This document shows, piece after piece, positions 43,591 to 52,518 of a stretch of 64,000 nt of DNA. The notes below the pieces were generated by a model. The model saw only the letters and a list, made by a program, of their open reading frames with translations. It did no database searches and was not told where the DNA came from. Both the position numbers and the translations under genes were made by a program. Position 1 is the stretch's first letter. Each line of letters begins with the position of its first letter. The stretch spans positions 62,001-126,000 of the forward strand of contig NZ_AKIW01000007.1 of assembly GCF_000282635.1 (NCBI RefSeq). Direction: 5' to 3'. This DNA comes from Variovorax sp. CF313. Its GTDB lineage: Bacteria; Pseudomonadota; Gammaproteobacteria; Burkholderiales; Burkholderiaceae_C.

Positions 43591-44517
43591 CTAACGGCGC
43601 GAAGCGAACGGAAAATCGCGGCGAGCGACTAGTTCGAAAGCCACGAGCAATCTGAACAGCAGTTCGTCTCTCAGGAACTGTCTTCGGCGCTCTATCGAGA
43701 AAATTACGCGAAATGCATCTCGCGCCCCCCTGATTGTCATGCGATCAAGGGATCTCTTCTGAGAGGCCGAGATATCACTTCCAAAGCTGGAAGCAAACTC
43801 GCGTAGATGAGCTTGCATGATGCCTAACCAACTCTGGCGCCTGATTGCTTGCATGATTCTCAGGTACCTGGCTCCCCCCGACGACATGCCCAACGCATTT
43901 TGCCTGTGCTGCCGATATCGGATTTGCGGAATGGGGTCGTACAAGACCTCTCCGAAGGCTGCTACGACGAGATAGCACCACCAATCGTGATAGCGAATTT
44001 GCTCCGGGCGGTTGGTTCGCAGAATCAGTGTGACCGCGGCTCGATTGAGAGCGACGGTGCACCCGGTCGCAATATTTTCGACCAGAGCGTTGTCAAAACT
44101 TGGTTTGCGTGGCCAGAGGGGAGAGCGCCCCAAGGATTCAAGATGTTCAGAAACAAGGAGGAGACCCGAACAGTAAAGTCTTGGGATTTCTTCTCTGCCA
44201 GCTAGCGCCGTGCAGCCAGTGGCAATCTTCTTCGGCTCCCAGACATCATCCTGATCGGAAAAAAAAACGGAAGTCGACGACGCGGGAATCATCTTCAGCA
44301 GACATAAAAAACTTGATGCGAATCCTACGTTCTTGCCTTGCACCAATCTGATCCGGTCGTCCTTGAAGGCGACGACCCTGGCAACAGTTTGATCCGTGGA
44401 ACCGTCATCCCTGATAAGTAGGGTCCCATCGTCGGGAAGCTGCTTAAGAATGGAGCGGACTTGTTCTTCCAAAAACTGCTCGCCGTTGTAGGTGGACATT
44501 AAAACGGCTACTGTCAC
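43591..44517 (-). CDS. Family 2 glycosyltransferase (rhamnosyltransferase-like), opposite strand
   Basis: A 308-residue GT2 enzyme with a GTG start. VAVLMSTYNGEQFLEEQVRSI, in part VAVLMSTYNGEQFLEEQ, and IRDDGSTDQT, then FFSDQDDVWEPKK, are typical of RfbF/RgpB-like rhamnosyltransferases. It is the only island gene on the minus strand and is convergent with the preceding GT2 gene (8 bp between their ends). It lies downstream of pilY1 in the same orientation, so read-through from the minor pilin operon is possible. Confidence 0.87.
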   Translation of the reverse strand: MTVAVLMSTYNGEQFLEEQVRSILKQLPDDGTLLIRDDGSTDQTVARVVAFKDDRIRLVQGKNVGFASSFLCLLKMIPASSTSVFFSDQDDVWEPKKIATGCTALAGREEIPRLYCSGLLLVSEHLESLGRSPLWPRKPSFDNALVENIATGCTVALNRAAVTLILRTNRPEQIRYHDWWCYLVVAAFGEVLYDPIPQIRYRQHRQNALGMSSGGARYLRIMQAIRRQSWLGIMQAHLREFASSFGSDISASQKRSLDRMTIRGARDAFRVIFSIERRRQFLRDELLFRLLVAFELVARRDFPFASRR

Positions 44518-44794
44518 GTGCTTCCAATCTGATGAGGGTGCTAGCTTCTAAGTGAGTGACGATACCAAAGTAAACGGTCAATAAACCTTCCGCATGTTGG
44601 CGCACCAGGCTGCCATCTTCTGGCTTGCCGCCAGTCTCCCGGGTGAGGGTCTTGACTTGCTCCCACTGCTCGACCACCGATGTGTCTCATAAAGACTGCC
44701 GGTGAAGCAGCGAGCGCCCATCACGAGCGCCCTGTTTGTGCGCGACTGGCAACGCTCCCTTCTATCGGCAGCCGAAGCGACTCGGCTGCAGCAC
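44518..44794. other. 277-bp gene-free junction between the glycan island and pilY1
   Basis: No intact gene. On the minus strand an open frame of under 80 codons covers about 44560-44677 (LVRQHAEGLLTVYFG); it faintly resembles small Burkholderiales proteins with a VRxxAxxLLRHYP motif but is not convincing. No terminator with a U tract was seen after pilY1. Confidence 0.35.
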
Positions 44795-47700
44795 TCAATC
44801 CGCCGTCGGCACTTCCCGCCAGTTCAGCAGCCGCAGCGTGGTACCGGCCGGCGGCGTGAAGCCAACGTTGCGCAGGTCGCCGCGCACGTCGCCGGAGATC
44901 AGGCGCACCTTGCCGTCGACGCCCACGAACTTGAGATCGGTGATCGCGGTGCTGTACTGCGCGTACGCGACGCCGCTCGCCAGCACTGTACGGCCCGTGT
45001 TGAAGTCGATGGCGTAGACCCGGCTCTGGCCTGAGGGGCTGCACGCATCGCCGCTGGTGAGCAGCGAAGAGAACGCCACGATGCCGTTGAAAGAGGTCGG
45101 GCTCGCCACCAGGCGCAGGCCGATGCGGCCTTCCGTGCCCAGGTCGAGGTACCACCCGGGCGAACTGGTGGGTACGACGGTGCCGCTCACGAGATCGGTG
45201 ACCGCGGTGAGCGAACTGCGCGTCACGGGCATCGTGCTGTCGGCCGGCTTGAAGGCGGTGGCGGTTCCGTCGATGACGGCATAGAAGCTCTGCGCCGCGG
45301 CGGAGTTGATGTCGCTCGAATCGAGCAGCTGTCCGGTGCCCACCATCACGTAGCGCTTGCGGGTCGAGGGCTGGATCTGCACCAGGGGGCGCGAAGTGAT
45401 GGGCTGGGCGTTCGGGGTCGTGGCGCCATCGGTGAAGAGGGCGATCTTGGCCGGTGCCGGGTAGGCCGCGGTCGAGCCTGCGGGGGCGGTCACGTCGAAG
45501 CGCCAGAGCTGGCCGTTGAGGTCGCCGACGTAGATTGCGTCGGCCGTGCCGTCGGTCAGGTCGGAAATGAAGGCCGTGGCGTGGGTCATGCCGTTGGCTG
45601 TCGCGCCGGTGCTCACCTTCTGCAGCAGCGCGCCGGTTTGCGGATGCACGAAGTAGAGATAGCCGTTGTGGCTGCTGTTGTCGTTGTGGTAGCCCGAGGT
45701 CAGCACCACCACCCAGCCGTAGCGCTTGGTCTTCAGGACCAGGGGCGCGCCGTAGCTGAAGCCCATGTCCGCATCCGTGAACTCCCACAGCACCTTGCCC
45801 GCCACGATGGTTTCATCGGTCATCGCGGCCGGATCGGTCACGTCGATGGCGTAGAAGCTCTTGCCGCCCTTGCCGAGGCCGCCCACCAGCAGCGAATGCC
45901 AGTTCGACCCGGTGGCCGCGAAGGTGCCGCCGGCGCGGGCGAAGTCGACATCGACCACCTCGGGCGTCGCATCGACGTAGTACTTGTGCAGGTAGTTCGG
46001 GTTGCCCAGCTGGGCCAGGCCATCTGCGGCAGGCGTGGCAGGGGAGCTGGGTCCGTTGAAGAGGGCGCTCGGCACATAGGCGAACTGTTCGAGGCCGGCG
46101 TTGGTGCCGGTGAGTTCGCCGCGGAATGCGTGCAGCATGCCGTCATTCGCGGCGGCGTAGACCATCGTGGGGCGCGCGGCCTTGGCAGTCTTGAAGGCTG
46201 CGTAGCCGGGGTTCACCGCGTCGGAGTAGCTCGATGCGGGCGGGCCGACGGGCTTCACCTTCGAGTTGACGATGTCGCCCAGTAGCTTGCTGCGAAGCCG
46301 GTAAGGCTTGGTCCCGTCGGACGCCGTCTTTTCCTGGCTGCGATCACCGCGCAGGTAGTTCAGGTAGTTGGCGCTGTCGTCGCCGGAGACATAGAGCGTG
46401 TCGAGCGCGGCCGCCTGGCTGCCCGTGCCGGTGGTGAGGCTGCCGATGCGGAATGGCACGCCGGCCGTGCCGCTCCATGTGACGATGCGGCGGTTGGTGT
46501 CCCAGCCCGTGCCGGCGAACTGTGCCGCGAGCTTGTCGGTACTGCTCCATGCCGCCGTGAGCGAGGGCGTGCCGTCGGCGGCAAAGCTGATGCTGCTTGC
46601 GCTCACGACGCCGGTCCAGTCCTGGGCGTCGTATTGGGAGGCATACGAAGCCGAGCCGGTGGCCGCAACCTGCAGGGCCGAGAGCGAGAACGAAGTGGTG
46701 TACGCCTGGATGGCATTCACGATACGCTCGAAGGCTTGCGTCAGGCCGCTCACCATGGTGTCGGGTCGGCCTGCGGCAAAGTAATTGTCCGGACGCGGCT
46801 GCGTCAGGTTGGCGGCGCGCGCGTCGGTCAGCGTCTCGCCGCTGGTCGACCACCAGTCCAGCGGAATGGTGCCAGCGAAGGTGTAGGGATCGAAGTTGGC
46901 CGGCAGCTTCTTCTGGTCCAGTCCGCCGAACTTGGCAGCGAGGTAGAACTGGTTGTTGTATTGGAAGGGCTGCTCCAGCACGTCCACCCAGTAGGTGCTG
47001 ACGGTCTGCTTGCCGATGGTGTTGGCCTGCCCCGCCACGTCGGGACGGATGTCCTTGGTGTTGGCGTCGAAGGCCAGGCCCGCGATGTAGGCGGAGTTGT
47101 TGCGGCCGCTGTAGTCGTTGGTGTTGCCGAGGTCGCCCAGGCCCTGCAGCGCGCCGACGCGGTTGGTGGCCGTGACCGCGTTGACGGTGTTGTCGGCCGC
47201 CACCTCATCAGGCATGGCGGGCTCGCGGGTGCGGTAGGTGGTGTTGCCGGCCACGTTCTTGTCGACGTGGGTGTAGATGTCGCCGATGCCCAGCACGAAG
47301 TTGCGCTGGCACGAATACTGGATCGGATCGGCCCAGTTGGTGATCACGGGGAAACCGTCGACCCAGCTGGTCTTCGTGGGGGCATCGGCAGTCCCCATCG
47401 AGCTCCAGGCCGCGACGTTGCCGAGGTTCCTGTAATACCGCATGACCGCGTAGTAAAGCTCGCTGACCGGATCGTAGCTCTTGTAGTCGCCCGGAAGGAT
47501 CTGGCCGAACTTGTTCAGGTAGTTCATCACGCCGCTGTCCGAGACGGCCACGCCGGTCGCCGTCGTGGTCGCGGCCGCATCGGCGGCGTCAGGGTTGCGG
47601 ATGAAGGTGCCATCGACCTCGCTCCACTCCTTGCTCGCGTTGGCCGCGGGTGCCTGACCAGGTGTCGGTGCATTCGGCCCGACGAATTTCTGCTGGGCAC

Positions 47701-48985
47701 GCAGCACGCCGCCGTCTCGCTGGTCACTGCTGTCGTTCAGGTAGCCGAAGGCGCTGAAGCGCATCTTGTTGGCGTACTTCTGGATCAGGCCTTCGGGTTT
47801 GTAGTTGGCGCCGTAGGCTTTGCAGTTGGCTTCGAGTCCACCGGCTGCGGCCGAAGGGTCGCACACCTTCACGCGCATCGTGAAATCGCCGTCGGCTGGC
47901 CCGGTCTGGGTGAATCGCGTGAAGGTGTTGTTCGACGAGGGGGTGCGCCACTGGAACTGCATTACTGCGCCACCGGTATTCTCGTAATATTCGATCTGCA
48001 CGCGAAATTGCTGGCCCGCGGTGAGAGCGATGGTCGCCGAGTCGTTGGTGGTCGGTGCGTGATTGGTCCAGTTGTCGATGCGCAGGTCGTTGTTGCCGAA
48101 GTTGCCGTTGCCGGTCTTGACCCAGAGCCGAACGCCGTCGTCGCTGATGATGCGGAACGTGTAGTTTCCGGCCTCGGGTGCCGTATACGTGCCCGTGAAT
48201 CTCGCCGAGAAGTTGTCGGCATTGATGCCGGCTACCGGAGCGCCGGTGCCCCAGTCGTGGTCGGCAGTGTCCGCGGTGACGGTGGCAATCACCGGGTTGC
48301 TGAGGTTGACGTTGTTGAAATACTGCGCCGTCATCGTGCGGTTGCCGCCCGTGGCGGTCATGTTCATCTTGAAGCCGCGGTTGGTGATGCTCGTTGTCAG
48401 CGCGGTGGCGCTGTTGAACGGCGTGGCGCCTGCAATGGCACTGGCTGGAACCGTACGATCGGGGAACAGGCCGCGATTGCCGTGCCAGGCTTTCTCGAGG
48501 ATGGTGGTGGTGGCCGTGTCGACCACGCGCCGCCCGCCCGTCATGGCCCAGCGGAAGGGGTCGATGGTGGGGGTGGAGGCCCAGTTCAGGAAGTTGCCGC
48601 TCCACTTGTCGTCGTTGGCGCCGGTGCAGGTGCGGTTGGTGGCGGCACCGGCCGGGTAGAAGTAGCTGGAGTCGCCCTTGTCGGTGGTGCTGACGCCGTT
48701 GGCGGTGGTGTCGACCTGGTAAAGGTAGCACTTGCCCGGATCGAAGTAGCCCAGGTAATTGGTGTCGCTGGAGTAGTCGCCGACGTGGGCCGTGCGCGAT
48801 GCCGTGGGCCACTCCACCGACAGCGCCAGCGCCAGGTTGCCCGGAACCTCCGAGGTCGAGAACACCGGCTGGTTGGCGAGGTTGGCCGCCGAGGCGATCA
48901 AGGTGCTGCAGAGCACCAGCCCGAGGCCGGTGGCGACGCCCGCGCGGCGCAATGCGCGAACGGACGAATGAATTCTTGTTTTCAT
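44795..48985 (-). CDS. pilY1: PilY1 pilus tip adhesin with inserted PA14 domain
   Basis: A 1396-residue exported protein with a signal peptide (about residues 1-34, ending IASAANL). An insertion at about residues 217-349 is a PA14 domain (QYFNNVNLSNPVIATVT, DNFSARFTGTYTAPEAGNYT and ISDDGVRLWVK). The C-terminal ~500 residues form the PilC/PilY1 beta-propeller (YVPSALFNGP, VWEFTDAD-type and YVGDLNGQLWRFDV segments). The usual calcium loop DxDxDGxxD is reduced to DLTDGTAD. PilY1 sits at the pilus tip, primes assembly with minor pilins and can adhere to surfaces. It is the last gene of the minor pilin operon. Confidence 0.93.
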   Translation of the reverse strand: MKTRIHSSVRALRRAGVATGLGLVLCSTLIASAANLANQPVFSTSEVPGNLALALSVEWPTASRTAHVGDYSSDTNYLGYFDPGKCYLYQVDTTANGVSTTDKGDSSYFYPAGAATNRTCTGANDDKWSGNFLNWASTPTIDPFRWAMTGGRRVVDTATTTILEKAWHGNRGLFPDRTVPASAIAGATPFNSATALTTSITNRGFKMNMTATGGNRTMTAQYFNNVNLSNPVIATVTADTADHDWGTGAPVAGINADNFSARFTGTYTAPEAGNYTFRIISDDGVRLWVKTGNGNFGNNDLRIDNWTNHAPTTNDSATIALTAGQQFRVQIEYYENTGGAVMQFQWRTPSSNNTFTRFTQTGPADGDFTMRVKVCDPSAAAGGLEANCKAYGANYKPEGLIQKYANKMRFSAFGYLNDSSDQRDGGVLRAQQKFVGPNAPTPGQAPAANASKEWSEVDGTFIRNPDAADAAATTTATGVAVSDSGVMNYLNKFGQILPGDYKSYDPVSELYYAVMRYYRNLGNVAAWSSMGTADAPTKTSWVDGFPVITNWADPIQYSCQRNFVLGIGDIYTHVDKNVAGNTTYRTREPAMPDEVAADNTVNAVTATNRVGALQGLGDLGNTNDYSGRNNSAYIAGLAFDANTKDIRPDVAGQANTIGKQTVSTYWVDVLEQPFQYNNQFYLAAKFGGLDQKKLPANFDPYTFAGTIPLDWWSTSGETLTDARAANLTQPRPDNYFAAGRPDTMVSGLTQAFERIVNAIQAYTTSFSLSALQVAATGSASYASQYDAQDWTGVVSASSISFAADGTPSLTAAWSSTDKLAAQFAGTGWDTNRRIVTWSGTAGVPFRIGSLTTGTGSQAAALDTLYVSGDDSANYLNYLRGDRSQEKTASDGTKPYRLRSKLLGDIVNSKVKPVGPPASSYSDAVNPGYAAFKTAKAARPTMVYAAANDGMLHAFRGELTGTNAGLEQFAYVPSALFNGPSSPATPAADGLAQLGNPNYLHKYYVDATPEVVDVDFARAGGTFAATGSNWHSLLVGGLGKGGKSFYAIDVTDPAAMTDETIVAGKVLWEFTDADMGFSYGAPLVLKTKRYGWVVVLTSGYHNDNSSHNGYLYFVHPQTGALLQKVSTGATANGMTHATAFISDLTDGTADAIYVGDLNGQLWRFDVTAPAGSTAAYPAPAKIALFTDGATTPNAQPITSRPLVQIQPSTRKRYVMVGTGQLLDSSDINSAAAQSFYAVIDGTATAFKPADSTMPVTRSSLTAVTDLVSGTVVPTSSPGWYLDLGTEGRIGLRLVASPTSFNGIVAFSSLLTSGDACSPSGQSRVYAIDFNTGRTVLASGVAYAQYSTAITDLKFVGVDGKVRLISGDVRGDLRNVGFTPPAGTTLRLLNWREVPTAD

Positions 48986-48999
48986 GATTCGCCTGTGCC

Positions 49000-49644
49000 C
49001 TATTCGGGCTTGGTGAAGGAGGCTTGCAGGAATACCTGCGTGTCGCGCGGACCGTCGGCGCGAACGGAGATCCGGTAGATGGGCGGACTGGGAATGGACG
49101 GGCCGGGCGTGCTCAGCTGGCTCTGGTCGCCGCCCAGCGTTTCGGTGCTCGACGGGGTATAGACGCAGCCGCTCTTGCCGATGGTCGAGAAAGCGCCAGT
49201 GGTGTTGCACATGCGGTCGATCACGTAGCGCACGGTGACGCCGCCGCTGCCCGTGATGGCGCTGCCGGTCGGCGTGAAGGTGTTGCCGGCCACGTCGGGC
49301 CCGGTCAGCGTGGTCTTCTTCAGCAGAACCTGCGGGATGCCGTGTTCATTGGCCTGCAGCTGGACCGCGCTGTAGTTCGCCGTCGGCAGATTGGCGGCGG
49401 TCGCAGTCGTTTGGACGAGCGCACCGCCGGTCTGGAACTCCGTCATCGCCTTCGCGATGGCGAGTTCGCCCTGGTTGACCAGATCGCGCTTGAAAGCGAG
49501 GTTGCCGGCTCCAAAGAGCGAGTTGCCCGTCGACCGCATGATGGCCACGCCACCGGCGAGCAGCACCACGAGGATGATCAGGCAGAACAGCAGCACCACG
49601 CCGCGCTCGCGCGCCGGGCCGTGCATCTTGGAAAGTGTTTTCAT
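49000..49644 (-). CDS. pilX: Minor pilin PilX-like protein
   Basis: A 214-residue protein with an atypical N-terminal anchor (RERGVVLLFCLIILVVLLAG), matching PilX_N. It lacks the classic Glu5 pilin motif, as PilX proteins often do. Minor pilins form the initiation complex at the pilus tip with PilY1. Its start overlaps the stop of pilW by 4 bp. Confidence 0.88.
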   Translation of the reverse strand: MKTLSKMHGPARERGVVLLFCLIILVVLLAGGVAIMRSTGNSLFGAGNLAFKRDLVNQGELAIAKAMTEFQTGGALVQTTATAANLPTANYSAVQLQANEHGIPQVLLKKTTLTGPDVAGNTFTPTGSAITGSGGVTVRYVIDRMCNTTGAFSTIGKSGCVYTPSSTETLGGDQSQLSTPGPSIPSPPIYRISVRADGPRDTQVFLQASFTKPE

Positions 49645-50873
49645 GGGAAAGGCAGCAACAGCATGTTGCGAAGCGGGATGGTGGTGTCGATGACGCGGTA
49701 GCGGAAATTCCGGTCGGAGGTCGCGATGGTCAGGGTGCGCTGGCTCGCCGCGGCGAGATCGCCGAAGATGGTCAGGCTGGCCGGGGTGACGGGTTCCTTC
49801 TCGAACAGGCTGCCTCGCATGACCAGCGCAACGCGCGCCGCCACGATGTGGCGCATGGTGTCGGGCGCGAGCATGAGGGTGCCGATGGTGTAGCCCGCGG
49901 TGGCAGGATCGATCCATGTGTCGACGGTGCCATTGCTGTCGGTGTCGACGCCGTACACCGCGTACATGGCGACGACGCCGTCGGCCAGCGCCTGCATGGC
50001 CGAGGCGTCGGTGCCCTCGTCGCTGCCGGTGCCGGCCGCTCGCAGCAGGTCATAGGCGACGAGCGTGCGATTGGCGTTCACGCCGATCAGCTGGAACTGC
50101 AGGTTGTTGGCGCCCACATTGCCGAGTGGCGTGAAGAGCGCTGTGCCGTCCGCCGCGAGCGTGGCAAGCGACTTGGTGGCGCCGGTCGAGGTGAAGTAGC
50201 GCCCGCCCATGGGCAGGACTTCGTTGCCCGCCGCGGCGAATGCCGTCGCGTCCGTCACGTTCACCTGCTCGATCAGGCAGTCGGTCGTGCCTTCGAGGCT
50301 CACCAGTCCGATGTCGCCGTTGGCAAGGCCGATGGTGTTGTCCAGTCGCAGGTTGTTGTTGCCCGGGAAACCGGAGCGGATGCGGCGCGGCACGTCGCCC
50401 GCCGCTGCGTTGCCGCCCATGACCACGAGGGTGTCCGAGTCGCCGGAGTTGGCGCCCTTGGAAATCAGGAACGGCGCCAGCCGCAGATTGCCAGCCGCGG
50501 CGGCCCCTGAGCCGCCGAGCAGCGTGTCGAACGGCGCGGGAAACGCGGACGCGGTTCGCGGCAGGATGGTGGTGGCGGTGCCGCCGATGCTGCGCGCTGC
50601 GCTCAGCCGGCAACCGAACAGCCCGCGCGTTCCGGTTTGCGCGAAGCCGGAGCCGGCGCTTCGCAGTACGCGGTCGATCATGTAGGTGGCATAGGAGCCG
50701 CTCTGGTTCATGTCGTTGGTTGAGGTGGTGCTGCGCTTGTGCGTCTCGCCGACCGTGACGACGCTGGTCACGGCGAGCACCACGACCAGGCCGATGACCA
50801 GCGCCACCAGCAGTTCGACCAGCGTCAGTCCGCGCTGCGCGGCGCGGGCAAAGGGCTTGGAACTGGCGTTCAT
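49641..50873 (-). CDS. pilW: Minor pilin PilW
   Basis: A 410-residue type IV prepilin-like protein. The prepilin site is AQRG|LTLVELLVALVIGLVVV, with Glu5 present. A large PilW domain follows, rich in Asn and Gly. It joins the tip complex that includes PilV, PilX, FimT and PilY1. The start and end overlap neighbours by 4 bp on each side. Confidence 0.9.
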   Translation of the reverse strand: MNASSKPFARAAQRGLTLVELLVALVIGLVVVLAVTSVVTVGETHKRSTTSTNDMNQSGSYATYMIDRVLRSAGSGFAQTGTRGLFGCRLSAARSIGGTATTILPRTASAFPAPFDTLLGGSGAAAAGNLRLAPFLISKGANSGDSDTLVVMGGNAAAGDVPRRIRSGFPGNNNLRLDNTIGLANGDIGLVSLEGTTDCLIEQVNVTDATAFAAAGNEVLPMGGRYFTSTGATKSLATLAADGTALFTPLGNVGANNLQFQLIGVNANRTLVAYDLLRAAGTGSDEGTDASAMQALADGVVAMYAVYGVDTDSNGTVDTWIDPATAGYTIGTLMLAPDTMRHIVAARVALVMRGSLFEKEPVTPASLTIFGDLAAASQRTLTIATSDRNFRYRVIDTTIPLRNMLLLPFP

Positions 50874-51295
50874 GGTGTGAGCGGCAGCGCGACGCGCGTG
50901 GTGAGGCGGCTGTCCTGTTCGCTGCTTGTGCGCTGGGGGGGGCGCCAGGTGATGAGGATGTCGGCGGTATTGGTTGTGGTGTCTGCGGTGATCGTGACGC
51001 TGCCACCGGGCAGGCCGCCGGCTTGCGGGTTGCTGGCGCGGGCGTTCCACGAAGGGCTTCCGGCCGTGGGGTCGATCGACACTGTGCGCTTGGTCCACAT
51101 GGTGGTCGCGATATCGTTGGCGATCAGGGCGGCGCGGTTGCGGTCTTCCGCATCGATCGACAGGCTGATCGCGCGCGCCTGCAGGCCGATCAGGCCCAGA
51201 ATGCCCAGCGAGAACAGGAGGATCGAGATGAGGACTTCGATCAGCGCGACACCGGACTGCGAAGCGCGCGCGGAGGAGGGGTGCTGGTGTTTCAT
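50870..51295 (-). CDS. pilV: Minor pilin PilV
   Basis: A 141-residue prepilin. The processing site is ASQSG|VALIEVLISILLFSLGI with Glu5. The start at 51295 overlaps the fimT stop by one base; an ATG four codons upstream is possible. PilV helps couple the tip complex to the pilus shaft. Confidence 0.9.
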   Translation of the reverse strand: MKHQHPSSARASQSGVALIEVLISILLFSLGILGLIGLQARAISLSIDAEDRNRAALIANDIATTMWTKRTVSIDPTAGSPSWNARASNPQAGGLPGGSVTITADTTTNTADILITWRPPQRTSSEQDSRLTTRVALPLTP

Positions 51296-51894
51296 CACGC
51301 GGGACATCCGTCGGGCTGGGTGTTGGAAAGTGTCTTGGCCGGGTCGCACAGGCGCACTTGCCCGCCAAGGGCGACCAGCACGCGCATCGGACGATCGGCA
51401 TTGGGAATCGTGATGTCGTAGGCTGCAGCCGCGGCGCTGCATGCCACGCCGGTGCCGGGCGTGGCGTTGTCGACGACGCGTCCCAGGGAGTTGAAGCACA
51501 GCGTCGCGGGGCCGGTGATCCGGACGTTCGGGGCCAGGCCGGTCAGGCCGCCACCCTCGATAAACGTGGGGTCGTTCTCCTCGCCCGTGAGGAGCGGCAC
51601 GAAGTTGACCGACCAGTTGGCGCCGTTGGCCACGGCGGTGAGACCGTCCGAGGGATTCGTATCGGCCGTCAGCGAGAACACGGTCTGGCGGCTGCGCCGC
51701 AGGGCCTCGGTCTGCGCAAGGCGAAGGCCGTTCTGCAGCGCGTCGGCGACGGTGCGTATGCGGCTGTTGCGTATCCATTCATTCATTGCCGGGAACGCCA
51801 GCGCCATCAGGATGCTCAGCAGCACCACCGTCACCATCATCTCGATCAGCGTGAAGCCGCGCGCGCCGTGCGGCGGATGGATGGGCGTCTTCAT
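51295..51894 (-). CDS. fimT: Minor pilin FimT/GspH-like
   Basis: A 199-residue prepilin with GARG|FTLIEMMVTVVLLSILM and a GspH/FimT C-terminal domain containing RSRQTVFSLTAD. FimT-like minor pilins take part in pilus initiation and in some species bind DNA during natural transformation. One-base overlap with the pilE stop shows tight coupling. Confidence 0.88.
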   Translation of the reverse strand: MKTPIHPPHGARGFTLIEMMVTVVLLSILMALAFPAMNEWIRNSRIRTVADALQNGLRLAQTEALRRSRQTVFSLTADTNPSDGLTAVANGANWSVNFVPLLTGEENDPTFIEGGGLTGLAPNVRITGPATLCFNSLGRVVDNATPGTGVACSAAAAAYDITIPNADRPMRVLVALGGQVRLCDPAKTLSNTQPDGCPA

Positions 51895-52358
51895 CAGCAA
51901 CCCGACTTCCTTGTTGTCCAGCCGGTGGTGCAGGCTGTCCAGCCCGAGCCCGCAGCAGTCGTGGCGCGGGTGTTCTGCTGGTCTACGGTGAACGTGAAAC
52001 CATTGGTGGAGCCGCTGCCCACGGCCTGCGCTGTGAACGTCGTGGCAGTCAGCGTCGGGCAGGAAATGGTGAAACTGCCTGCCGCGGGCGGCGCGGCGCA
52101 CGGCGAAATGAACGTGGTGGTGCCGACGGAGCTGTAGGTCCGGTTGTCCTGGAAGAACCGTTCCATGTTGGCGCGCAGCGTCGAAAGGGCGTTCTGGGCA
52201 TCCACGAGCTGCCCGCGAAGCACGTAGTCCCGATAATTGGGGATCGCGATGGCAGCCAGGATCCCGATGATCGCCACGGTGATCATCACTTCGATCAGCG
52301 TGAAGCCGCTCGCAGGGAAGCGATGCGCGGCAACTCGATAGGGGGGCTTTTTGTTCAT
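51894..52358 (-). CDS. pilE: Type IV pilin-like protein PilE
   Basis: A 154-residue prepilin, first gene of the minor pilin operon. The processing site [23 protein letters not shown] contains Glu5; the region after it ([19 protein letters not shown]) matches PilE minor pilins rather than major pilins. Cysteines near the C terminus (WTACTTGW and KSGC) could form the disulfide loop. The start at 52358 removes an unlikely 18-residue upstream extension. Confidence 0.9.
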   Translation of the reverse strand: MNKKPPYRVAAHRFPASGFTLIEVMITVAIIGILAAIAIPNYRDYVLRGQLVDAQNALSTLRANMERFFQDNRTYSSVGTTTFISPCAAPPAAGSFTISCPTLTATTFTAQAVGSGSTNGFTFTVDQQNTRATTAAGSGWTACTTGWTTRKSGC

Positions 52359-52407
52359 CAAGGGACACCTTCCGGGGGGCCAAAATGGCCGGGCGCGCAT
52401 GAGGCGC

Positions 52408-52427
52408 AACAATTAAAGACAATTGTT
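52408..52427. promoter_or_regulatory. Inverted repeat in the pilE/pglL divergent region
   Basis: AACAATT (52408-52414) and AATTGTT (52421-52427) with a 6-bp spacer, an AT-rich island in GC-rich DNA between the two divergent genes. It could be an operator or part of overlapping promoters. Confidence 0.4.
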
Positions 52428-52518
52428 AGAGAATGTCTCTCGCGGCTCTTTTTCGCAAAGCCGCTCGTCTCCCGTCCACGGCCATTCGTCGGCTCGCCCG
52501 GTCGGCACAATCGGCGGA

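Larger units (their letters stand above)
35099..44517. other. Lower-GC glycan biosynthesis island between pilA and the minor pilin operon
   Basis: Eight genes for glycan assembly lie between the pilA terminator and the 3' end of pilY1. Codon use and base composition differ from the rest of the window: one counted line (41701-41760) is 50% G+C, against 67% for a core line (20041-20100). Several genes overlap by 4 bp. No transposase, integrase or direct repeat was seen at the ends. The pattern is that of a horizontally exchanged polysaccharide cassette. Confidence 0.7.

Noticed and set aside
35099-44517. Mobile element ends (insertion sequence, integrase, tRNA attachment site) around the glycan island
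   Set aside because: No transposase, integrase, tRNA or flanking direct repeat was seen; exchange by homologous recombination between pilA and pilY1 is more likely.
44444-44677. 77-codon frame on the minus strand in the pilY1-island gap
   Set aside because: A weak likeness to small Burkholderiales proteins in one stretch only, and its 3' end overlaps the glycosyltransferase gene; too uncertain to annotate as a gene.
46634-49078. An 814-codon open frame opposite pilY1
   Set aside because: Val/Gly/Arg-rich shadow with no signal peptide or motif; pilY1 has a signal peptide, PA14 domain and propeller.
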